From DATLCI01 sp046714215 (GTDB lineage Bacteria; Acidobacteriota; Terriglobia; Terriglobales; Acidobacteriaceae), in the NCBI GenBank assembly GCA_046714215.1, contig JBKKBM010000068.1:1-22097 (forward strand): DNA of 22,097 nt, read 5' to 3'. Below the pieces are notes generated by a model. That model was not told the DNA's origin. It saw only the letters and a program-made list of their open reading frames with translations, and searched no databases. The position numbers and the translations under genes are program-made. Below, piece after piece: positions 1 through 7,355 of the stretch (positions are counted from its first letter, which is position 1; every line of letters begins with the position of its first letter).

Positions 1-1850
1 GTGTAGCCCTTGTAGAGGCCCACGCGGACGGGACGAAGCGCAGTCGTCGCCGTAGGTAGTTCAGGAATGGATTGCAGCATTAAGTGATATTTCTCGGCGA
101 GCTTACCTATATCTGTGACGGACTCGAAGACAAAATTACCCGGCCTATGGCCTAGGCCCCCGCTGCCCGCTTGGCTCGCAGACGGCGATGTGGTCACATG
201 GACCTTACCCTTCCCTCGTAACACCTCATTCACTAGCATGCTGGCGGCGTTCGATTCAGGTGAAACGACGTAAAAGTTTGACTTGTCTCCTCGCAGCCCG
301 CCTTTGGGCCATACGACTTCCTTCAAGCGGATGGGGCGCTGCTCGGCGGTGATACTTATTTTCTCCACGTCCACGCCCATCAGCAACGGCAATGACCAGG
401 CGGCGACGTCATACGGCGCCAGGATGCCGGCGCCGGTCTGCAGGCGTACTTCCGGATAGCGCTGCACGCCCAGCATCTCTTCCACGAATTTTCCGTAGGG
501 CTGCGAAGTTGGGATCATGAAGGCGGAGCCATCCATCGAGCTGCGGACTTCGACTCCGTGCCTTATCATTAGATCCGCGAGGCGAGTGGCGGCGATGGCA
601 TCGCCCCGCTTCGGGATGAGGTAAAACTCGTTAACAGGCGCGGTCTTGATGGCGTCGTTCGCCATGGTGGCGACTCCGCGCAGGAACTCCGACTTATACT
701 TCGACGCGGTCTCAAGGGTGGCGTCCGAGATGATGAGTTCGTAGTCGATGATGTCGCGCAGGCGCCAGATACCGCCCGGCCACGGATTAGGGAAGTTGAT
801 CTGCTGCTTGTAGTCGATGAGTCCCTTGCTGCCACCGGTCAGTTCGCTGGGGTCAACGGTGATAGGCGAAGCGATGCGCGCGGAGGCTACTTCCGTAAGC
901 ACGCCGAACATGTTCTTCCACCAGCCGGTGTTGCGGGTGCCGCCCGGCCAATACGCGTCGAAAGCGTAGTTGTAGATCACGCCTGACTTCCCTGCTTCCT
1001 CCAGCCGCCACGCCATGTTGGTGCCCAGCAGGTTATTACCGCGGTGCACCAATGGATGAACATTCTTGGCCACAGGGTCAGCGTTCGGGGGCACGTAGAT
1101 GCGCGGACCGGTGGTGCCCATCTGGTGCTCATCGAGCCAAAATTGCGGAAACCATTCGTGGTAGACCGCCTGGGACATGTTGCGCGTCTCTTTTTGCGTG
1201 AGCATGTACCAGTCGCGATTATTGTCGTGGCCCACATAATGGTGGTAGAGCCACGGCATGTTGCCGCCTTCGTATTTCGTGCCTACATATTTGCGATACC
1301 AGTCGGTGATCATGGTCTGGCCGTCGGGATTGAGTGACGGCACCAGCAGCAGGATGACGTCATCGAGGCGCTTCTTGGTCTCCGCATCCTGCGCCGTAGC
1401 CAGCTTGTAGGCCCACTCCATCGCCATCTGGCTAGCGCCGATCTCCGTGGAGTGGATATTGCAGGTGACCAGCAGGATCATCTTGCCGTCACGGACCAGG
1501 GCGTCGATCTGCGCAGGAGTAAGGCCGCGGGGGTCGGCGAGTTGGCGCGCGATGTCCTTGTACTTCTGCTTGTTCCGGAGATTCTCTTCGGATGAGATGA
1601 CCGCCATGATCATGTCTTGATCCAGAGTCGTCTTACCCAGTACCTGCACCTCCACGCGGGGTGAAGCGGCGTCGAGCGCGCGGAAGTAGGCGGTGATCTG
1701 CTTGTAGTCGGCGAGTTGACGGTCAGCGCCGACTTCGAAACCGAGGGCTTTCGAAGGGGATACAACGGAAGGAGTGGGTACGACCTGTCCAACAGCGGAG
1801 ACGGCCAGGAGCAGGCAGAGGGCAAGGGAGCGGCGTATTTGGGTCGTCAT
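1..1850 (-). CDS. Secreted M14-family zinc carboxypeptidase, 3' part missing (window edge)
   Basis: About 616 codons of a metallocarboxypeptidase are present; the reading frame is still open at base 1, so the C-terminus lies outside the window. The N-terminus (MTTQIRRSLALCLLLAVSAVGQ) is a typical signal peptide, so the enzyme should act outside the cytoplasm. M14 zinc-site elements are visible: HSTE at residues 133-136 (HxxE zinc ligands), LDEHQMG with His242 as the probable third ligand, NNRDW near 210-214 as the substrate-carboxylate-binding region, and LTEVAS with Glu320 as the probable general base. The start at 1850 is the only ATG before the signal peptide; no strong Shine-Dalgarno is visible. 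The family removes C-terminal amino acids from peptides; the exact substrate cannot be read here. It is divergent from the DUF1800 lipoprotein gene, with about 200 bp between the starts. Confidence 0.93.
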   Translation of the reverse strand, partial: MTTQIRRSLALCLLLAVSAVGQVVPTPSVVSPSKALGFEVGADRQLADYKQITAYFRALDAASPRVEVQVLGKTTLDQDMIMAVISSEENLRNKQKYKDIARQLADPRGLTPAQIDALVRDGKMILLVTCNIHSTEIGASQMAMEWAYKLATAQDAETKKRLDDVILLLVPSLNPDGQTMITDWYRKYVGTKYEGGNMPWLYHHYVGHDNNRDWYMLTQKETRNMSQAVYHEWFPQFWLDEHQMGTTGPRIYVPPNADPVAKNVHPLVHRGNNLLGTNMAWRLEEAGKSGVIYNYAFDAYWPGGTRNTGWWKNMFGVLTEVASARIASPITVDPSELTGGSKGLIDYKQQINFPNPWPGGIWRLRDIIDYELIISDATLETASKYKSEFLRGVATMANDAIKTAPVNEFYLIPKRGDAIAATRLADLMIRHGVEVRSSMDGSAFMIPTSQPYGKFVEEMLGVQRYPEVRLQTGAGILAPYDVAAWSLPLLMGVDVEKISITAEQRPIRLKEVVWPKGGLRGDKSNFYVVSPESNAASMLVNEVLRGKGKVHVTTSPSASQAGSGGLGHRPGNFVFESVTDIGKLAEKYHLMLQSIPELPTATTALRPVRVGLYKGY

Positions 1851-1877
1851 GATTATGGTTGTTTTAAGCGAAGGAAA

Positions 1878-1906
1878 ATCTTAGGCTTAGAGGCGGAATT
1901 GGGCAA
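1878..1906 (-). promoter_or_regulatory. Candidate sigma-70-like promoter for the M14 carboxypeptidase gene
   Basis: On the minus strand a TTGCCC (1901-1906) and a TAAGAT (1878-1883) are separated by exactly 17 bp. Each matches four of six positions of the -35 and -10 consensus. The -10 box ends 27 bp before the ATG at 1850, implying a short leader. This is pattern matching only, with no conservation evidence. Confidence 0.35.
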
Positions 1907-2051
1907 GAGGCAGGGAGCTGCAACTTTCCCAAGACCACGGGGTTTCTTTCCCGCAAGACATGCCTGGTCGAAACCAAGCGGTCTGTATCCAGTCTTCCCC
2001 CTGAGTAGGCGTAGTCGGGCCCCCTTTAAAGAATTTCAGCAGGAGCGTGGC

Positions 2052-4343
2052 ATGAGGAGACGTGTATTCCTCGCAGCTTTTCTGGGCTGGATGGTAGTGC
2101 TCACGGGATGCGCGGGCGGTAAGCTGGCCATGGTCAGCACCCCCGGCGGCCTGCAGGTGAGTGCTGCGTCGTCTACGGTGCGGGCAGAGGAAACGATGCA
2201 AGTCACGGCGGCATCGGCTAGCGGTGAAGCTGTCTCCGGGGTGCGCTGGTCGGTGAATGGGATTCCGGGTGGCAACCCCGTGGTGGGAACGATTGATAAC
2301 AGCGGCCGGTACACCGCGCCGGCATCTCTGCCCGCGAACCATCAGGTAACCATCAGCGCCGAGCGCGGCGCAGACCGCGGTAGCCAGGTCCTCACGCTGT
2401 GGAACCCTATCCCGCAAGTCGCGTCCGTCACTTCGCGCGAAGTGAACGGCTCCGGAGCCGGTGAAACTCTGGAACTCAGCATCAGCGGCAACAAGTTTGT
2501 TGCCGGCGCGCGCGTGAATCTTGGCGGAACGATCTATGCTGGCACGGTGGAGTCTGCGACGCAAATCAAGGCAGTGGTGCCGGCGTCAGCGGCGATGGCT
2601 GCGGGCGTGGAGTTGTCCGTCGCCAACCCGGAGCCGGGCGCGGCCTTTTCCGAATCGATCTACTTCTCCCTGTCGCGGCCGAGCCGGCCTTCGCGCGGCA
2701 ATGCGCCCAATGCGGCGGCGCGCTTCTTGTCGCAAGCCTCCTTCGGCGCCACCGCGGCGGAAGTGGCCACCATCAATGCGCTGCGGACCAGCCTGGGCAC
2801 CATGACCCAGGCGCTCAGCCAGTACATTGATGATCAGATGAATCCGGCGGTCGTGGTACCGTCGACTTGGCCGGATATTCCCGTCCCGCTGCCCACCAAT
2901 CCGAATAATACTAACCAGATGCTGTGCGGCAATGCCATGGGATGCGTACAGATACTCTGGTTCCAGAATGCGTTGCAGCGGCCAGACCAATTGCGCCAGC
3001 GCACGGCTTTTGCGCTGGGCCAGATTTGGGTCATCTCCGGGAATACGGTGCAGCAATTCGATTCTTACCTCACCTACTACCGCATCCTTAACAATCGGGC
3101 CTTTGGCAACTACTACCAGATCATGGATGAGAACACGCGCAGCTCCGCTATGGGCTATTACCTGGATATGGGCAACAGCGCCAAAGCGGCGAATGGAGGC
3201 ATCGCCAACGAGAATTATGCCCGCGAGTTGCTGCAATTGTTCACCGTCGGCTTGTATATGCTGAATGAAGACGGCACCTTTCAGGTGGACGGTACCGGCC
3301 AACGCCTGCCGGCGTACACGGAGGAAGATGTCCAGGAGTTCGCCCGCGCTTTTACGGGTTGGACCTATCAGCGCAATGACGGGACTATCAATTCCAACTT
3401 AACCCAGAATTTTAATGCGAATGGCACTGCAGGCACGAACCGTCGCCTGCCGATGATCACGGTCGGGACTCAGCATGACACCGGCGCGAAGACACTGCTG
3501 AATTATCCCGGCGCGGTTTCACCCGTGCTCCAGGCGGGAAACACCGCCCAGCAGGACCTCGATGGCGCGCTCCAGAACATCTTCAATCATCCCAACCTGC
3601 CACCGTTCGTCTCCATGCAGTTGATCCAGCACCTGGTCACGAGTAATCCCAGCCCCGCCTATGTGCAGCGGGTAGTAGACAAGTTCAAGAACAACGGGTC
3701 AAGCGTGCGCGGTGACATGGCAGCGGTCATCAAGGCCATCCTTACGGACGCCGAGGCGCGCCAGGCGGATCAATACGCCGTGCAGAATAAAGACGGGCAT
3801 TTGCGCGAACCGGTGCTTTTCATCACCAGCATTCTGCGTAATCTGGGCTTCTCCACGGCGGGAGCCGTCACTTTCACCAGCACCGGCGGAAGCATGACGA
3901 ACGTAGGTCGGGATCTGCCGCGGCAAGGCTTGTTCATGGGGCAGAATGTGCTGCACTCGCCCAGCGTCTTCAATTACTTCACGCCGGATTACTCCATCCA
4001 GGGAGGCACGCTGTTAGGGCCGGAGTTCCAGTTGCAGACCACGGCGAATGCGCCGGTGCGCGCGAATTTTGCGGATTTCGCCTCGCGGAACCAATACACA
4101 GCAAGCGGTATCGACATCAGCGCCAGCCTCACGGCACTGGCCAATATTGCGACTACCCCCGCCCAACTGGTGGACCAGTTGGACCAGCAATTCATGCACG
4201 GCCAGATGTCCGCCCCGATGCGGCAGACCATCATCAATACGGTGACCGCGATGCCGAGCACAACCACTAACGATCGTACTTTCCGCGCACGGACGGCGCT
4301 GTACCTGGTGATGAGCAGCTCGCAGTATCAAGTGGCACGGTGA
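2052..4343 (+). CDS. DUF1800 lipoprotein with N-terminal Ig-like and IPT/TIG-like domains
   Basis: A 763-residue protein. It starts with a lipoprotein signal (MRRRVFLAAFLGWMVVLTGC, lipobox LTGC, Cys20), so it is probably membrane-anchored and exported. Residues about 33-115 look like a bacterial Ig-like (Big-type) domain and about 118-205 like an IPT/TIG fold. From about 220 to the end is DUF1800, recognisable by AARFLSQASFGAT, NENYARELLQLFTVGLYML, EFARAFTGWTY, HDTGAKTLL and SPSVFNYFTPDY. The biochemical role of DUF1800 is unknown; it is regularly encoded next to DUF1501, as here. The frame stays open upstream to 1716, but the ATG at 2052 is preferred: AGGAG lies 6 nt upstream, the lipoprotein signal begins there, and the extension has no domain-like sequence and would overlap the divergent gene. 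The stop codon overlaps a possible GTG of the next gene. Confidence 0.93.
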   Translation: MRRRVFLAAFLGWMVVLTGCAGGKLAMVSTPGGLQVSAASSTVRAEETMQVTAASASGEAVSGVRWSVNGIPGGNPVVGTIDNSGRYTAPASLPANHQVTISAERGADRGSQVLTLWNPIPQVASVTSREVNGSGAGETLELSISGNKFVAGARVNLGGTIYAGTVESATQIKAVVPASAAMAAGVELSVANPEPGAAFSESIYFSLSRPSRPSRGNAPNAAARFLSQASFGATAAEVATINALRTSLGTMTQALSQYIDDQMNPAVVVPSTWPDIPVPLPTNPNNTNQMLCGNAMGCVQILWFQNALQRPDQLRQRTAFALGQIWVISGNTVQQFDSYLTYYRILNNRAFGNYYQIMDENTRSSAMGYYLDMGNSAKAANGGIANENYARELLQLFTVGLYMLNEDGTFQVDGTGQRLPAYTEEDVQEFARAFTGWTYQRNDGTINSNLTQNFNANGTAGTNRRLPMITVGTQHDTGAKTLLNYPGAVSPVLQAGNTAQQDLDGALQNIFNHPNLPPFVSMQLIQHLVTSNPSPAYVQRVVDKFKNNGSSVRGDMAAVIKAILTDAEARQADQYAVQNKDGHLREPVLFITSILRNLGFSTAGAVTFTSTGGSMTNVGRDLPRQGLFMGQNVLHSPSVFNYFTPDYSIQGGTLLGPEFQLQTTANAPVRANFADFASRNQYTASGIDISASLTALANIATTPAQLVDQLDQQFMHGQMSAPMRQTIINTVTAMPSTTTNDRTFRARTALYLVMSSSQYQVAR

Positions 4344-4354
4344 GGATGATGACC

Positions 4355-5791
4355 ATGGGATTCAGCAGACGCAGATTCGTCGAATGCACCTGCAAGACGG
4401 CCGGTTATCTCACGATGGCCTCGGCGTTCCGCCGCTTCGGCCTGATGAACGCCTACGCCCAGGGTGTCTCCGACTACAGGGCGCTGGTGTGCGTCTTCCT
4501 GTTCGGCGGGAATGACGGCAACAATATGATCATCCCCACGGACGCGGGCGGCGCTCCCGTAGCCGAATATACGAGCGTGCGCGGCGGCTCTTCGGTGGCC
4601 ATTACGCAGGCCAATCTGGCGAATTCGCTGGTGACATCGCTTACGGATACGCGCTATGGCACGAAATTTGGTTTCCACCCGACGATGCCGCAGACTGCGT
4701 CGTTGTTCACCTCCGGACGGATCGCGGTGCAAGCCAATGTGGGGCCGCTGGTGCGTCCGACGACACGCGCGCAGTACCTGGCCAAATCCGTGGCGGTCCC
4801 AACGAATCTTTTCTCCCACTCTGACCAGCAGAATGAATCGCAGACATCAGGGCCCAACAGCCTGAGCGTGGTGGGATGGGGCGGCAAGATCGCCGACGCG
4901 ATGCAGTCCGCGAACGCCGGCGCCCAGTACCCCATGGTCGTCTCCACGGCGGGATCCGTACCCTTCGCCAATGGCAACCAGACGCAGCCGGTGAACCTCG
5001 TGGCCCAGGACCCCGGCATTCCCCAGACGGGGGTGAACTGTTTCGCAGGAAGTGGCGCCAACAACTCCGCCGCGACGCAGACCGATTGCGACAACCGCAA
5101 GAACGCTCTGCAACAGTTACTCACTTTTGACACCGGCGCCGCGCTGGTTCAGGAAGCCAGCGGCGTGATGTCAAAATCATTCCTCTATACCGATCTGTTG
5201 AATCAGGCGCGCCAGGGTATCCCCAATCTGAATTGGAGCCCCACCACCGGACTGGGCGACCAACTCCGCACGGTGGCTGAGATCATTCAGGTGCAGGCGA
5301 CATTGAATCTCAAGCGGCAGATTTTTTTCGTATCGCTGGGCGGCTTTGATACCCATTCGACACAAGGCGCCGCCAGCGGCATTCAGCCTAACCTGTTGGC
5401 CCAGTTGGATGGAGCGCTCGCCGCCTTCTATTCCACGATGGTGACCCTGGGTATGCAGGACAAGGTCACTACCTTCACCCTGTCTGACTTTGGCCGCACC
5501 CTGCAACCCAACACCGGCCTGGGTACCGACCACGCCTGGGGCAATCACCAACTCATCATGGGAGGAGCAGTCCAGGGACAGCGAATCTTTGGCCAATTCC
5601 CGAATCTTGCTCTGGGCAATGTCACTGGCTCCGACGATGCGGGAAGCAGCGGCCGCTGGATCCCGACGACGTCCATCGACCAGTTTGGCGCCACGCTGGC
5701 GAAGTGGTTCGGCGTGGCCGATGCGAACCTGCCCGCCATCTTTCCCAACCTGCTGAACTTCACGACGCAGGATCTGGGACTTTTAGGGTAG
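4355..5791 (+). CDS. DUF1501 family protein, probably Tat-exported
   Basis: About 478 residues. The N-terminus MGFSRRRFVECTC has a twin-arginine pattern (SRRRF) followed by a moderately hydrophobic stretch, so export in a folded state is likely. The DUF1501 core (alkaline-phosphatase/sulfatase-like superfamily) shows in LVCVFLFGGNDGNNMIIP near the N-terminus, VSLGGFDTHSTQ in the middle and TLSDFGRTLQPNTGLGTDHAWGNH towards the end. The function is not established; fold and conserved Asp/His residues suggest a metal-dependent hydrolase. Possible starts are GTG 4340, ATG 4346, 4349 and 4355. I chose 4355 because GAGG (4342-4345) sits 9 nt upstream and the Tat motif follows at once. It is translationally coupled to the DUF1800 gene, and the two products probably work together at the envelope. 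Confidence 0.92.
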   Translation: MGFSRRRFVECTCKTAGYLTMASAFRRFGLMNAYAQGVSDYRALVCVFLFGGNDGNNMIIPTDAGGAPVAEYTSVRGGSSVAITQANLANSLVTSLTDTRYGTKFGFHPTMPQTASLFTSGRIAVQANVGPLVRPTTRAQYLAKSVAVPTNLFSHSDQQNESQTSGPNSLSVVGWGGKIADAMQSANAGAQYPMVVSTAGSVPFANGNQTQPVNLVAQDPGIPQTGVNCFAGSGANNSAATQTDCDNRKNALQQLLTFDTGAALVQEASGVMSKSFLYTDLLNQARQGIPNLNWSPTTGLGDQLRTVAEIIQVQATLNLKRQIFFVSLGGFDTHSTQGAASGIQPNLLAQLDGALAAFYSTMVTLGMQDKVTTFTLSDFGRTLQPNTGLGTDHAWGNHQLIMGGAVQGQRIFGQFPNLALGNVTGSDDAGSSGRWIPTTSIDQFGATLAKWFGVADANLPAIFPNLLNFTTQDLGLLG

Positions 5792-5795
5792 GGCG

Positions 5796-5998
5796 TTAAC
5801 CACAGAGAACACAGAGGAGCACAGAGGAAGTTGGAAAATCTCTCTGGATTTTCTCCGTGAGACTCTGTGCTCTCCGTAACTAGCTGCCCCCCTTCGTGCG
5901 AACTTCGTGACCTTCGTGTGAACCTCAGTGTTGCACTTGCCTTTGGTATTGTTCCGAAAGCGTTCTTCTCGGTGAGACTCTGTGCTCTCTGTGGTTAA
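5796..5998. repeat. CACAGAG/CTCTGTG inverted-repeat element between convergent genes
   Basis: This roughly 200-bp block fills the spacer between two convergent genes. Its ends are a perfect inverted repeat: TTAACCACAGAG at 5796-5807 and CTCTGTGGTTAA at 5987-5998. With one mismatch the match extends to about 21 bp. Inside, a 27-bp sequence (5851-5877, core GTGAGACTCTGTGCTCT) recurs with two mismatches at 5966-5992, and CTTCGTG units recur at about 5892-5922. No reading frame is supported. It looks like a dispersed intergenic repeat of the CACAGAG type, which I recall from intergenic regions of Acidobacteriota and related phyla. It could also act as a two-way terminator. Confidence 0.75.
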
Positions 5999-6011
5999 TC
6001 AATCCGTTCGC

Positions 6012-7301
6012 TCACCCCGAGATGCCCATCTTCCGGAAATCGTCGAAGCGCGCCAAAAAGCGGTCGATGTCCGCCTTCAGTAAATAGTAAGGCGTCGACA
6101 GCCGCAGCTTCGAAGGCTCCCCGCCGCGCACGCGGATGCGATGCTTGACCCACAGCCAATCCTGCAACTCCATGCGCTTGACCGGCGGCACGTTCACCGT
6201 GATGATGCCGCAACGCATGGCCGGATCGGGCGACGTCCAGGACTCCGCGCCGCGCTTCATCATCTCCGCGTGGAGATAGTCTGCCATCGCCCGGTGGCGT
6301 TTCTCGATGCGCTCCAGGCCGATGGTATTAGCGAAAGCGATGGCCGCGCGCATGCCCCACAACATGGGAATGTTGGAGGAGCCGATATGCATGAAGCGCT
6401 CCGCCTTGAGCGCGGGATTGTCCCAGCCGTGGGTGACGATGGTGTTCCAGATGCGGTCCATCACCTCTTCGCGGACAAAGAGGAACCCGCTCCCCTTGGG
6501 CGCCTGTAACCACTTATGCGGCGACGAAGTGTACATGTCGCAACCAATGTCTTGAATGTTCAGCTTCATCATGCCGGTGGTGTGAGCGCCGTCGAGCGCG
6601 CTGAGGATGCCCTTGCTGCGCGCCAGCGCGCAAATCTCCTTCACCGGCAACACCAGACCAGTGGCCGAACTGATGTGGCTGATGAAAATGATTCGCGTGC
6701 GCGGGGTGATGGCGTCGTTGATGCGATTGAGGATCTCAGCGGGATCTTTCGGCGGCAGCGGCAACTGAAATTTCTTAACTACGATGCCATAACGCTTGGC
6801 CCGCAGGTTCCACGGTTGCTCTCCGCTGGGGTGTTCCTGGTCGCTGATCAGTACTTCATCCCCTGCTTTAAGGTCGAACCCATTTGCGATGTAACTATTG
6901 GCCTCGGTGGCGTTGCGAACGAGGGCAATCTCGTCCCGCTTGGCGCCCACAAATGCAGCCAGCGGATCGCGAAATTCGTCTCTCGCGCCGTAACCCCAGA
7001 TGGGGTAATCCTCGGAGCCGGGGAGGTCCATCTTCTCGGTCTCCATGAAGCCATCAATGACCGCCTGGATCACCGGGCGCGGCGAGGAACCAACGGTGCC
7101 ATTGTTGAGATAGACGTCGCAGTCAGGGATGAGGAACTGCTTACGAATGGACTCCCAGTATTTTTCCTCACTCTTGGCATACAGCGCGGCGTCTGGCAGC
7201 GGCGGCGCGGGGATCTTCTGCGCCTCCAGCGACTTGATGTCGAGCGCCAGGAGCGCAGCTAGCGCGGTGGACTGGGAAAGAAAACGGCGACGGTCGAGCA
7301 T
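6012..7301 (-). CDS. Tat-exported class V aminotransferase-like (isopenicillin N epimerase-like) PLP enzyme
   Basis: A 429-residue fold-type I PLP enzyme. MLDRRRFLSQSTALAALLAL is a good twin-arginine signal (RRxFL plus hydrophobic stretch), consistent with export of a cofactor-loaded enzyme. Class V features include LNNGTVGSSPRPV near the N-terminus, RNATEANSYIANGF, DQEHPSGEQPW, the ALDGAHTTG strand holding the PLP-contacting Asp, and SSPHKWLQAPKGSGFL with the probable Schiff-base Lys263. The match is to the isopenicillin N epimerase/cysteine desulfurase-like group; the substrate is unknown. The start at 7301 is chosen for AGGAGG directly upstream and the Tat signal; an in-frame ATG at 7331 would add ten residues. 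It is last in the anthranilate-type operon, 54 bp after the ligase-RidA gene. Kynureninase, which makes anthranilate, is also fold type I, but export argues against that role. Confidence 0.88.
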   Translation of the reverse strand: MLDRRRFLSQSTALAALLALDIKSLEAQKIPAPPLPDAALYAKSEEKYWESIRKQFLIPDCDVYLNNGTVGSSPRPVIQAVIDGFMETEKMDLPGSEDYPIWGYGARDEFRDPLAAFVGAKRDEIALVRNATEANSYIANGFDLKAGDEVLISDQEHPSGEQPWNLRAKRYGIVVKKFQLPLPPKDPAEILNRINDAITPRTRIIFISHISSATGLVLPVKEICALARSKGILSALDGAHTTGMMKLNIQDIGCDMYTSSPHKWLQAPKGSGFLFVREEVMDRIWNTIVTHGWDNPALKAERFMHIGSSNIPMLWGMRAAIAFANTIGLERIEKRHRAMADYLHAEMMKRGAESWTSPDPAMRCGIITVNVPPVKRMELQDWLWVKHRIRVRGGEPSKLRLSTPYYLLKADIDRFLARFDDFRKMGISG

Positions 7302-7311
7302 GGAATCCTCC

Positions 7312-7335
7312 TCGAACAATGACTGGAACAATGAC
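7312..7335. repeat. Tandem 12-bp duplication upstream of the aminotransferase start
   Basis: TCGAACAATGAC (7312-7323) is followed at once by TGGAACAATGAC (7324-7335), an 11-of-12 match. It lies in the 54-bp gap between the ligase-RidA stop and the aminotransferase start, just upstream of and touching the ribosome-binding region. It may be a small replication-slippage duplication. Confidence 0.6.
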
Positions 7336-7355
7336 GGAGCGACGACGGGATTGTA

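Noticed and set aside
1716..2051. Upstream extension of the DUF1800 frame by 112 codons
   Set aside because: It overlaps the divergent carboxypeptidase gene, shows no domain, and the lipoprotein signal with AGGAG begins at 2052.
5796..5998. CRISPR-like array
   Set aside because: Repeat units are inverted as well as direct, spacing is irregular, there are too few copies and no cas genes nearby.
6012..7301. Kynureninase producing anthranilate for the adjacent operon
   Set aside because: The PLP-lysine region (SSPHKWLQAPKGSG) fits the isopenicillin N epimerase-like group better, and the Tat signal places the enzyme outside the cytoplasm; kept only as a remote possibility.
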